In this document: in pieces, positions 33,653-44,584 of the stretch
How positions within the stretch are numbered: the stretch's first letter is position 1
How the letters are laid out: each line of letters starts with the position of its first letter
Assembly: GCA_003313425.1 (NCBI GenBank)
Contig: NHZP01000042.1
Location: 248,001-312,000 of the forward strand
Source of the DNA: Pseudopyrenochaeta lycopersici
Taxonomy: Eukaryota > Ascomycota > Dothideomycetes > Pleosporales > Pseudopyrenochaetaceae
Direction: 5' to 3'
Length of the DNA: 64,000 nucleotides
The notes under the pieces: generated by a model
What the model was told of the DNA's origin: nothing
Database searches by the model: none
Seen by the model: the letters and a program-made list of their open reading frames with translations, nothing else
Position numbers and translations under genes: made by a program

Positions 33653-36482
33653 GCTAGTGAGATTTGTCCCCCGCGCTAGTGCTAGCGGAAATTATTCACT
33701 CAACCTAGCCTAGCGCGTAATCTATGAACGCGACACCAGCACGAAAACAGCGCGTCTTCGTCACACGCAGGATCATGTACAGGCGACTGTGGTATTGAGG
33801 TTATTATCAGTCGTCTATATCTCAGTATGGAAGATATTACACCACCTCCAGATCTTATTTACGACTCCTATGAAGAAGCATATGAAGCCCTCAAGATACG
33901 TGGCATGCAGCATGGCTACGGGTTTGTTCTTAAGCGGAGTAAACCTCACAATTCTAATGTCAAAACACGATATTACTATCACTGTGATCGATTCAGAAAC
34001 TACCAGTCAAGCGCGAAGATACTGAGCACAAGCACACGGTCAACAGGATGTCCCTTTAAGCTTGTCATCTTCAAGGTAAAGCACAGCGACCAGTGGAAGC
34101 TAGAGGTTCAGGACAAGCATCACAATCACCCTCGATCCATCAACCCTAGCGCGCACAATGTTTATCGCAAGCGTACATCAGCACAGAAGGAAGTGATTGA
34201 GTCAATGACCCATGCTGGGGCGCGGCCGATGCAAATACTACCTGCAATTCAAAGGGAAGACCAAGACACACTAGTCTCTGCAACCGATATCCGAGGCAAG
34301 AGGAAGGCAATTCAGGAGAAACACTTGAATGGGAGAAGTCCAATGGAGACATTGCTGGACGACTTATCTACGGCAGACTGGATATTCGCTGTTAAGAAGG
34401 AGGATAATAACCGTGTACAAAATCTCTTCTTCGCCCACCAGAAGCAGGTAGAGCTGCTTCTCGCTAACCCAGATGTACTCTTGATGGATTGCACCTACTG
34501 AACGAACAAGTATAAGCTCCCACTGTTGCACATGCTTGGCGGTACCAATGTACAGACCTTCTCTGCAGGCTTCTGCTTTCTCAGCAACGAGACGCAAGCA
34601 GACTACCATTAGGCAATCGCGAACTTCTTCCTTAAGACAGGGATACAACGACCACGATTATTTATTAGCGATCAGGAGGAAGCATTGAAGACGGCAGCTC
34701 GCTCGCTACTCCCAGGAGTTCCTCAACTCTTATGCGTGTGGCACATTAACAAGAACGTCCAGGCAAAGGCCCAACAGGCCTGGTGAGACGCTGACGGTGG
34801 GACGAAAGAGGAGAAACAGAAGATCGCCGAATACAGGGCTGCGTTCATGAAGCGTTGGACTCAGGTATACCCACTCTAGCGGCCAGAATACTTTGAACGA
34901 AGCGTTTCTATAACTAAATTACTCCTAGAACTAACTAGAGCAGCTTGTCTACGCAAAAAGACCACTGGAGTTCCAGTTCAAGTGGGACGAACTACTTAAA
35001 GATTACAGCCACCAGCAAGAGCTCTGCAGATGCCTGAGAGAGAACCAATACCTCACGCGCACCGAGTGGGCAGGGGCGTGGACTTCTTATCACCGACACT
35101 ACAATACGATTACAAGCTCGCCTGTTGAAGGAATGCACAGGGCCATAAAGGACTACCTCATGACCTCCCGAGGTGACTTGCTGCGCGTTGTGGAGAGGAT
35201 TGGGCAAATGGTTAAGAGTTAATACAACAAGTATAGGAGAGAAATAGCCTCTTCCAGGCATAGCGTCAAGTTCGGGCACAGACTAGAGTCGATGCCATTC
35301 CTGCCTCCCGGCATCCATGATGTCCTGACGCCACCGGCAATCGAGCGGATCAGGCAACAGGATCTACTGCGCCAGAAAGAGCAGAGACAGCGTCGCGGTG
35401 GACATCCTTGTTCAGGCCTTTTCGAGAAAACGAACGGTCTTCCATGTCGCCATACGCTGCAAGAAGTGACGAGGGCTGGATCAACATTACGACTAAATCA
35501 TCTCTACGATGACCATTGGCGCTATCAGCGCGAGCAAGGACCGTCTATGCACTTGTCTCCAAGGCCACATCATTCTGTTCTGGAGCCGCTCACTGCGCAG
35601 ACAAGAGGTGGACTAAGGAGAAACGAGGCATCAACTCGGCGAGATCCATCAGCTTTCGAACGACGCGTGCCGCCTTCTATTCCTCAATTCCAACCTCAAC
35701 ATCAACCCCATGGTCAAACCCTCGCTGAAGCTCTACGACAAGTGAATGCCTCTGTGACCCTGTCGATTCCTACATCTACAGCAAGTGCAAATCCTGTGAC
35801 CACCTGTGTGTCTGTATCAATCCCTGCGCCCGCTCCTGTACCTACTCTTGCCTCCCCTCGTTCGTCTCCGCCTGTTGCTGTTGCTGTGTCCGTTACAGTG
35901 GCTTCACCTCCTGCCTGGCGTCCCCCGTCGTTGCAAGAGTTCCTAGCCGATATCGAGAGTCGACGGTCTCAGCCCGTTCTATATGAATGCAACGACATGA
36001 TCTCAGCGACCAACTTCTTAACAGAGACGGGGCAGGAAGATGACCCTGTAGAGTTAGTGGAAGCGCGGAATATGGCTCTCGCTACGGAAGGGCTTTTCGC
36101 TTCTTGTACTCCCACTATGGCCTGGAACTATCACTTTGGAGATATGGAAGCTTTCTATGCTGAGAGATTTGCGCAAGTTGATGCTCAGAATGCACTTATT
36201 AAGACTCATGATATTCCTCCACCGCGGCTTAAGCGTGCTGCAGCAGTGGCAGCTCCAGAGGCGTGGAAGGCTCTTGGCCCGCGTAAAAGACAACGACGTC
36301 AATAGAAAATAAATTGTATCATATGAATAATCTAGCATTAGGATTCCTCTTAGACATCGAGAATTGGTGCACTTTGATTAGCCGTAATCTATTATTACAT
36401 TGATTGGTTTTAAGACTAGCGCGGGGGACAAATCTCAAAGGGGGGACAAATCTCAAAAACGGGGGGACAAATCTCAGCAGCC
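33653..36482 (+). mobile_element. MULE copy 1, FAR1-like, RIP-mutated
   Basis: The 5' terminus is GGCTAGTGAGATTTGTCCCC (33653-33672). The 3' end has three direct copies of GGGGACAAATCTCA (36424, 36442, 36463), the last followed by GCAGCC. The element directly abuts copy 2 in the same orientation. Several CGA, CAA or TGG codons of the transposase are stops. Confidence 0.8.
33827..36305 (+). pseudogene. FAR1/MULE transposase copy 1, four stops
   Basis: Domain order: N-terminal FAR1-type DNA-binding region (YEEAYEALKIRGMQHGYGFV, then YYYHCDRF and HHNHP as Cys/His ligands), MULE core (LLMDCTY with first D, FISDQEEAL with second D, LLCVWHINKNV), an intron at 34865-34943, a helical part, a short zinc motif (FEKTNGLPCRHTL) and a Pro/Ser/Thr-rich tail ending LGPRKRQRRQ at 36305. 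In-frame stops at about 34499, 34610, 34786 and 35221 replace Arg, Trp, Arg and Gln codons of copy 2, all C-to-T or G-to-A. Confidence 0.88.
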
Positions 36483-39347
36483 TTGTCCCCAACGCTAATG
36501 CTAGTGGAAATCAATCACCTAGCTTGGCTTAGCGCGTAATCTATTGAACGCGACACTACCGCGACACCATCGCGTCTCCGCCACAGGCAACCAGTTAGAG
36601 AAGAACGTAGGTGCTGAATTTGTTTTCTTGTCTTGAGCATCTCAGTATGGAAGACATTACCCCCCCCTCCAGACCAGCTCTGCAGCTCCTATGAAGAAGC
36701 GTATGATGCGCTCAAGACGCATGGCATGCAGCACGGCTACGGCTTTGTCCTTAAGCGGAGTTGGCCTCACAATTCAGATGTCAAGACACGTTATTACTAC
36801 CACTGCGATTGCTTTAGGAACCACTACCAGTCAAGTGCAAAGGTTCTGAGTACAAGCACGCGCTCAACAGGATGCCCTTTCAAGCTCGTTATCTTCAAGG
36901 TGAAGCTCACCAGCCAGTGGAAGCTAGAGGTGCAAGACAAGCACCACAATCACCCCCGATCAATCAACCCTAGCGCGCACAATGTCTATCGCAGGCGTAC
37001 ATCGTCACAGAAGGAAGTAATTGAGTCAATGACGCACGCTGGGGCGCGGCCGATGCAGATACTAGCGGCGATCCAAAGGGAAGACCAAAACACACTGATC
37101 TCTGCCACTGATATCCGAGGTGAGAGGAAGGCAATTCGGGAGAAACACTTGAACGGCAGGAGTCCAATGGAGACATTATTAGACGACTTATCTACGGCAG
37201 ACTGGGTCTTTGCAGTGAGGAAGGATGATAATAACCGCGTACAAAATCTCTTTTTCGCCCACCAGAAGCAGGTTGAGTTGCTGGTGGCAAACCCTGACGT
37301 ACTGTTGATGGACTGCACATACCGCACCAACAAGTATAGACTCCCACTGTTGCACATACTCGGCTGCACCAACCTACAGACCTTCTTCTCTGCGGGCTTC
37401 TGCTTCCTTAGCAATGAGACACAAGCAGACTACTATTGGGCAATTGCAAACTTCCTGCTTAAGACAGGGATACAACGACCACAGGTATTTATCAGTGATC
37501 AGGAAGAGGCGTTGAAGATAGCAGCTCGCTCGCTACTTCCAGGAGTCCCTCAGCTTCTATGCGTGTGGCATATTAACAAGAACGTCCAGACGAAGGCTCA
37601 GCAGACCTGGCGAGACGCCGATGGCGCAACGAAAGAGGAGAAGCAGAGGATTGTTGAACACAGGGCTGCGTTCATGAAGCGTTGGACTCAGGTATGCCCC
37701 ATGCCAATCGCCTAAGAGACTTTGAGGAAGCCGTCCTCTAAAAAAGTTGCTTGCAGAACTAACTAGGGCAGCTCGTCTACGCAAAGAGACCACTGGAGTT
37801 CCAGCTGAAGTGGAACGATCTGCTTAAAGACTACAGCCACCAGCAGGAACTCTGCAGATACCTGCAAGACAACCAATACCTTACACGCACTGAGTGGGCA
37901 GCTGCTTGGACTTCTCACCACCGACACTATAATACCATCACAAGTTCGCCTGTTGAAGGAATGCACAAGGTCCTGAAGGACTACCTCATGACTTCGAGAG
38001 GCGACTTGCTGCGCGTTGTAGGGAGGATTGAGCAAATGGTCAGGAGTCAATACAACAAGTACAGAAAGGAACTTGCTTCCTCCAAACATAGCGTCAAGTT
38101 CGGGCATAAGCTAGAGGCAATGCCATTCCTGCCTCCTGGCATCCATAACGTGCTGACGCCACCGGCGATCGAGCGCATTAGGCAACAGGATCTGCTGCTC
38201 CAGAAGGAGCAGAGAGAGCGTCGCGGCGGACATCCTTGTTCAGGCCTATTCGAGAAAACAAATGGCCTTCCGTGTCGCCATACGCTGCAAGACGTAAGGA
38301 GATCTGGTTCAACGCTACGACTGAATCACCTCTACGATGACCACTGGCGGTATCAACGTGAACAAGGGCCATCAATCTGCCTGTCTCCAAGGCCACATCA
38401 GTCTGTCCTTGAGCCTCTCACCGCTCAAACAAGAGGTGGGCTGAGGAGGAACGAGGCATCAACTCGACGAGATCCATCAGCTTTCGAACGACGCGTGCCC
38501 CCTTCTGTTCCTCACTTCCAACCTCACCTTCAACCTCAGGGTCAAACACTCGCTGAAGCCCTGCGACAAGTAAACACCTCTGTTACCATGTCGATTCCTA
38601 CATCTGTGCCAAATGTGAATCCTATGACTACCTGTGTATCTGTATCGACCCCTGCACCTGCTCCTATACCTCCTCCCCCATTCCTCCGTTCGTCTCCGCC
38701 TGTAGCTGTTGCTGTGTCTGTCACTATGGCTCCACCTCCTGCTTGGCAACCACCGTCGTTGGAAGAGTTCCTAGCCGACATCGAACGTCGACGGTGTCAG
38801 CCCGTTCTATATGAGTGTAATGACATGATCTCAGCGATTAACTTCCTGGCAGAGACGGGGCAGGAAGATGATCCTGCAGAGTTGGTTGAAGCACGGAATA
38901 TGGCGCTCGCTACACAAGGGCTGTTTGCTTCCTGTACCCCCACAATGGCATGGAACTATCACTTTGGAGACATGGAAGCTTTCTACGCAGAGAGATTCGC
39001 GCAAGTCGATGCGCAAAATTCTCTGCTCGAGCTTCAGGATGTACCAAGACAGCGTCCTAAGCGTGCTGCAGCAGCGACGGCTTCTGAAGCTTGGAAAGAT
39101 CTCAGCCCGCGCAAGAGAAAACGACGTCAATAGAGGATAGATTCAATGAGACAAAATTGATAGTTTGAGCCACTGAAGACGTCGAAGTGTCGCTACATAG
39201 CGTTTTGTAATTTATTTTTTTGCGCTAGTAGAGTTATGGCTAGCATTGGGGACAAATCTCATTTTGGGGACAAATCTCAAAACCTTGGGGACAAATCTCA
39301 CTAGCCTGGGGACAAATCTCAAAACCTTGGGGACAATCTCACTAGCC
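36483..39347 (+). mobile_element. MULE copy 2, almost open transposase
   Basis: It follows copy 1 without a spacer; its 5' terminus (TTGTCCCCAACGCTAATGC) lacks about the first 12 bases of the copy 1 terminus. The 3' end has five GGGGACAAATCTCA-type units between 39248 and 39341 (the fifth lacks one A) and ends CTAGCC. Beyond it lies a P450 fragment. Confidence 0.8.
36647..39133 (+). pseudogene. FAR1/MULE transposase copy 2, start frameshifted, otherwise open
   Basis: The ATG at 36647 aligns with that of copy 1, but a run of eight C at codons 5-7 has one base too many, so the main frame is entered only past it. After that both exons are open: exon 1 to 37691, intron 37692-37771 (GTATGC...GGGCAG), exon 2 to TAG ending 39133. 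Motifs are FAR1 (YEEAYDALKTHGMQHGYGFV), LLMDCTYRTNKYRLP, VFISDQEEAL, VWHINKNV, CSGLFEKTNGLPCRHTL, then a Pro/Thr-rich tail. The C-run change could be slippage or a base-call error. If an upstream non-ATG start were used, about 800 residues could be made. Confidence 0.85.
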
Positions 39348-39390
39348 GGCTAACAAAGCAATAACAATACGCTAACTGCTTTTGTCTTAG

Positions 39391-39735
39391 ACTGCAGTTG
39401 GTATGAATCCGTGGGTAAATCACTACGATTCCAATGTCTACGGCCCTGGCGCAGCGGTCTTCAAACCGGAGCGTTGGCTTGATTGCTCGCTAGAATAACT
39501 CCAGCAAATGGAGCGGTCCTGGTTGCCCTTCGGCCACGGCTCACGTACCTGCATCGGCAAGAACATCAGTATTCTTGAGATTTCAATTCTGATTCCCGAA
39601 TTGGTGCGCTACTTTGATTTTGAGCTTGTAAATACTCAACAGGAATTAGTATGCGATAATGTCTTTCTTGTTAAGCAGAAGAATATCTTCTGTCGAATTA
39701 ACAGTAGACTAACGGCAGAGAGAAGGGTTCTGTAA
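39391..39735 (+). pseudogene. cytochrome P450, last exon only
   Basis: A normal 3' splice site (GCTAACTG...TCTTAG, ending 39390) precedes TAVGMNPWVNHYDSNVYGPG, then VFKPERWLD, one stop (TAA 39496-39498, where CAA fits) and the heme-binding loop WLPFGHGSRTCIGKNIS with the Cys ligand. The end, LVKQKNIFCRINSRL, is a normal P450 tail. Helices A to K with the ExxR motif are missing: the MULE pair ends 43 bp upstream. The gene was probably cut by MULE insertion or by deletion. P450s of this kind are monooxygenases; the substrate is unknown. Confidence 0.82.
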
Positions 39736-40354
39736 GCATAGAGATTACGTACTTTAGCTACAATTAAGTACTTAGCCATCTTTATGCCTCTACCCTCTTG
39801 GTAATTAGACATATAACAATCTATTATTTCAATATCCGTATAACGTGACCCACCATCGAGTCGAACACACCATCGAACCTGTCAGCCATTCTAGGCTATT
39901 CTAGAACAGCCTGCTTAGAAATCACTGTGTATATGAAGGCCTACATTCATAATGCTAGCAATTCAACCAACGTCTACTTCTTCTCCACACCTCTAGCCAA
40001 GAGAACCGACCACTAAATGCAGCCACCCACCCCTTCACCTTGATAACGCAACACCATAACCAGCTATCGTGATAAAAGTAGCTCATTTTAATCGCCTGAT
40101 CCTGCTGCATTTTTAGTGCATGTGCGTTTGTTATGCCCTGCCTCACCACATCTCTTGCAGCGTCGAATACCTCCTCTACCACAGAGTTGCTAACAAGCCG
40201 GCCTGCTTTTAACCAAGCAGGCCAAATCAGGCCGCGAGTCACAGAAAACCGGGCCGGCCAAGCCAGACCGAAGGTCGCGGCCTGGTAGCCTGGTTTCGGC
40301 CTGGTAGGTATGTATATGAAGCCGTACAAAACAAAGTTAAGTTGAGCTAAGATT
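39736..40354. other. no supported gene; cluster of AGGCC/GGCCT motifs
   Basis: The segment 40190-40320 has repeated AGGCC, CAGGCC and GGCCTGG motifs in both orientations, as in subterminal regions of hAT elements, but no transposase is attached. A 136-codon frame on minus (39955-40365) shows no known domain. Confidence 0.4.
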
Positions 40355-40362
40355 GGATGAAT

Positions 40363-40576
40363 CATACATGGGCAAACCGTTAAACGGTTTGACGACTTAA
40401 TCGTGGAACAGGCCTTTACCTACACCGTGCAGAGCGTTACCCAGGCAATACGAAAAGGAGCTTGGGCCACAGGTCTGGTGCACGGTGTAAAGAAAGGCCT
40501 ATTCACGATTGCACGGGCTATATAGATAACAAAGCTCTTTAAGTCGTTAAACCGTTTAACGGTTTGCCCATGTATG
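40363..40576. mobile_element. hAT-type MITE, 214 bp, with 8-bp target duplication
   Basis: Terminal inverted repeats of about 38 bp (CATACATGGGCAAACCGTTA at the left end; inverted at the right end) are flanked by GGATGAAT at 40355-40362 and again at 40577-40584. An 8-bp duplication is characteristic of hAT. A second inverted pair (around AGGCCTTT and ACACCGTGCA) lies inside, so the whole element can fold back on itself. It has no coding capacity. Confidence 0.9.
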
Positions 40577-40743
40577 GGATGAATTAACCGCAAAAATTTG
40601 CCACGGCTCACTAACAGGGTTTAAGCTACACCAGCAAATTATAATTTTCTAAGTGCTACCTAGAAGATTGTGATTAGCTTAAACCCTTTAATACTAGAAC
40701 TTCCTCAGGCTTGACTTCTCCGTTAACGGCCTCTACTATCTGG

Positions 40744-40948
40744 TGTGAGATAAAATGCTGAAATGCGCCTTTTTTTTAGAAATTGATGATTGCGATGATG
40801 GATTATGTGTTAATCATGATTGTGTTCATTTCATTGTCTTGTATCTGCTGTGTTCTCTTGCCTTTTATACTTCCGGAACTTCCGTCATATCGGCCCTACT
40901 ATTTTGCCTACTACTGGCATTGCCTGGTAGAGTAGCATGTACCTGACA
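40744..40948 (-). repeat. solo copia-type LTR, 205 bp
   Basis: The reverse complement starts TGTCAGGTACATGCTACTC and ends GCATTTTATCTCACA, and matches the LTR at 61088-61275 along its length. Flanks TCTGG and GCTGG differ at one of five bases, consistent with a decayed 5-bp duplication. It sits exactly at the outer end of the left piggyBac-like terminus. Confidence 0.8.
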
Positions 40949-43237
40949 GCTGGATATGCTCTCAATCTATGGAGAGCTTAGCTCCCGCGTGCCAAGATCG
41001 GAGTTTGTAAGGACCGAGCCAATTAGATCGCTAAGATTTCGGAGCCAATGAGGGGCAGAACAATCAGTTTATTCACACCCCAAAATAACGCGTTATTCTC
41101 TGTAATTGCTCGCTCTACACTTAATTCTGTCGCTTTATATTTGAATACAAGATAATTTGATATGACTAAATGTGAATTAGACATCGTTCCTAAAGATCCA
41201 CTGGAGCACAAGTCAAAAAAACGCAAACGAAGCCCTCCTCCTCCGGTTTGGCCAATACCCGACTTCCAGCCTTTACAAATCGATCCTATTACGCGTGGCC
41301 ACCCAAAACCAAAGCCCTCTGGCATTCAGCGAGATGATGCGCTTGGTCACTGGTCTCTCGTATTTACAGATGACATTCGAGAGCTGTTGTTGAAGTACAC
41401 GAACGCTGCGGGAGCCTGGGCGGTTGAGAATCGATCACAGCCACACGAACGGCCATGGTATTCCGCAATACAAAGGGAAATGGACGCATATTACGCTTGT
41501 TTGATCTTTATGGGTATTCATAACTCTCCTAGCATTGTTCATTATTGGCAAAGGACTCCGCTAGGTGGTTAGAGACATGAAGAAGTCGCAGAACGAATAT
41601 CTAAACTTCGGTTCGAGCAAATCGATCGATTCTTTCGAATTCACAGCCTCAAACCTAGCCGCAAGGTCTTTGATAAAGTACAAGAGCTATCCGATATGCT
41701 ACGGGCGAATTTTAAAGCTGTTTGGTGTATGGGCACGCATTTAACGGTGGATGAATCGATCCAAGGCTTCCAAGGACGAGCCTCCGAAACAGTCAATATC
41801 CCATCTAAGCAAACGCCAATTGGATTCAAGATTTGGGCGCTTGCAAACGAGGCTTTTTTGATTGATTGGATGTTCCATGAGAATGGCGATGGGCCGTGGG
41901 ATCTTGACGAAGTTTGGACCGACGAACAGTTCGAAATCAACCTCACGAAGACGGCTGCCGTGGTGCCCGATTTGGTGGCTCAATTATGCGCGCATGAGCT
42001 GCCATTTGATAGCCCAAAACACATCGTTTGGATGGATAACTTATTCACTTCTGCACGGCTCATGACAATGCTCCGGAACGAGAATATTGGCGCTGCAGGG
42101 ACTGTTCGAATGGGTAAGACACAGCGTGAAAATAATGAAGAGAAGGCTATCACTAAAATGGGGCACACCACCAAAGAACAAAACCGCGGATTAGACTCAA
42201 GACTTCGAGGTTTAAGGTCAAAGCATGAAGGACAGATTCCATGGGGCACGCAGTATTGCTGTCTATCAGAGGACAAGCAATCGGTGCAGTTTGGTTGGCA
42301 GGACGCAAGAATTGTGCTATTTATGAGCACTGTTCATCACGGCAAGCAATGGGTAATTCGTCGACGACGACGGCCCGCAAAGACTTCTGCCAATTCAAAG
42401 ACCACTCGGAAGCCATTCGGCAATAGAGTAGAGAAGGAAATGGAGATTCCGAAGTGGGTAGACGAGTACAATCATAATATGAATGCAGTCGATCGTTTTG
42501 ACCAAAGCCAAGCCGAATGTGAGCTTAAACGACTTTGTTATCGAACGTGGAAGCCTCTTTGGAACTTCCTCTTCCAGGCATCGATTATCAACGCGTACTT
42601 GCTCACTTTTCGAGGCCCAGAAGACGGTGAGAAACCTCCATTTGCGCCCCAAAGAGAATTCCGACAGAGGCTTTGGGAGCAGCTCTTTGAACGCTCAGAA
42701 CGCGTGGATGGACGCCGTGGACGAGCAAAGCCTCCTTATCCTGAGATTCCACGCGAGGAGCATCAATACAAAAGGCTTAAGGTCCAAGGGAACTGCAGTG
42801 AATGCATGGCTAACATGCGCAAATCAACGCGTATTCGAAGGCCACTTACAGAGCGTTCCACCAACATTCGACCACCAAGGCCAAGGTGGGGCTGTGGGCT
42901 ATGTAATCTAAATCTTTGTGAAGGCATTTGCTTCAAATATCACTTTAAGCAGGTGATAGGAAGTAGTTGAATTTGATGTGGAAGTTGGGTTTGATTTGAG
43001 TCGCGAATTCGTCGCGATTTGGACCCAAAACACCAAGATTTGGGCTGTAAATCGATTTTATATGAATGCGAATAGCCTCATTCAAATTTCACAGCTTATG
43101 CGACGTCAAAATACCACGTTTTGGTTGAATTATCGCGATTGTTCGGCTGCGAATAGCCGCAGATGACTTTGGTGTTCTGGCCCCTGTCACTATCCCTGTC
43201 GCTCTCAAGCTCACCATAGATTGAGAGCATATCCAGC
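40949..43237 (+). mobile_element. piggyBac-like element, 2289 bp
   Basis: Inverted ends of 31 bp with one mismatch (40949-40979 and 43207-43237, both starting GCTGGATATGCTCTCAATC) bracket a gene with a DDE_Tnp_1_7 domain. I see no TTAA at the edges. The left edge is occupied by a solo LTR, so the true outer bases may be displaced. Confidence 0.75.
41162..42970 (+). pseudogene. piggyBac-like transposase with a single nonsense codon
   Basis: The frame runs from ATG at 41162 to TGA at 42970 in one frame, about 602 codons, interrupted only by TAG at 41570-41572 after QRTPLGG. Family features: LTVDESIQGFQGR with first Asp, SKQTPIGFKIWALANEAFLI, HIVWMDNLFTS with second Asp, and NAVDRFDQ with another conserved Asp. 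The C-terminus is Cys-rich (CSECMANMRKS, then WGCGLCNLNLCEGICFKYH), as in piggyBac zinc-binding tails. The N-terminus has a basic stretch (KSKKRKR) that could be a nuclear signal. TAG from TGG or CAG is a RIP-type change. A downstream start at 41696 would lose the N-terminal domain. Confidence 0.88.
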
Positions 43238-44584
43238 AGACGAAGGGATACTACTAAAACGATGTCAAGTCTAATCAAAAAAGCGCACCCGTGATACATA
43301 GTGTGCCGGTGCACAGCGTAGTTATCTTAGATACCACCTGGGCCTAGGTGGCTTAGACCGAGATGGGGCCGGTGAGGCTGAGTTAGCTTAATAGTTTGCA
43401 CGAGGACGAGAGGCATCAAGCATCCTACACGACAACACAGACAGACAGAACGGAATCTCAACTCAATTATTTTATCTTCCCTCCCCTAAGATGCCCTCTC
43501 ATTGCTTTAACTGCGCAAGCCTCTATCTGAAGGGAGTATTTGGTCTTGATCCTCCTACTTCTGCACAATATTAATACTCTAATACTTTGATAGTTTAAAG
43601 CTAACAAGCCTATTGTATAACTGAAATGAACTGTAATGTGAAGAATTTATAGCTTAGCAAAAGTGCATAGAAATAATATGGATTTCATCAGCCAAGTTAT
43701 AGAAAATCACAAGTGTCTTGTGTTGGTACGGCAATCTCGCACGTCGGAGACATGGTTTCCACATGGACGCCTGGATTGTGGATGCACCAGAATGAGTCAT
43801 CAGGTTGCTGCCTAATTGGGAACATGCATGTATATGAACACAGTGTTTACCAGATCAGAACCAATCAATCAATTCACTTCCTAAGACAATATTTATGAGT
43901 ATTTCCAACTGCCAAACATGATCTCCACCATCTTGGTGGTGGTATATCGTTATTCTTTGATAATCAGGACCTGAGCTTTTGCGATGGCAGCCTCCAGTCG
44001 CACATCACGGCATCGGCTGAGGCTGTACAGTACCGGCGTTGTAAGCTCCGAAGCACCGACATTTTCAGCCTTCGGATCACACCTTCCACTCTTCCGATGC
44101 TATCATTCTGCCACACTATGTTCACACGGCCTTAGGGCTTTGACTATGCGGACGAAATCTCGTATGTGCCTGCACGCTGCTGTTGCCTCATCATTCACGG
44201 CTTCCCACAGTCGCCACAGTCTGTAGCCCGTCCGCTTGCGATGCGCCAGCGAGTGTACCATAATTATATCACAATTCAGACCAAGTCCACGGATAAGGTG
44301 TAGTCGCTACCGATGACACAGGATAATTCCGGTAGCGACCTACTCGGCATTGCGTGCATATGGTCCCGATAGCGTCCAGTTGTACGCTGACTGACATCCT
44401 TTGTACGATGGAAAAGGGGTCTAGAAACTGGACGAATTGATGCGGCCTCTTGCCTACCGGACCGGCTTCCTGTCTCGCCTTTCGTACGAGCGAGTAACTA
44501 TAATAATGATCTAAACCCCTCGTATTGGTGTTTTGTGTGCCAACCCACAACTTTATCTGACTTCATTCTCTTGTCCTGAGTACA
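43238..44584. other. intergenic, no supported gene
   Basis: Frames of 60-93 codons are present (for example 43984-44226 plus) without domain or splice support. The 3' part should contain the promoter of the SNG1-like gene. Confidence 0.5.

Noticed and set aside
43984..44226. 80-codon Ser/Arg-rich frame
   Set aside because: No similarity, no intron support, and codon use looks random.
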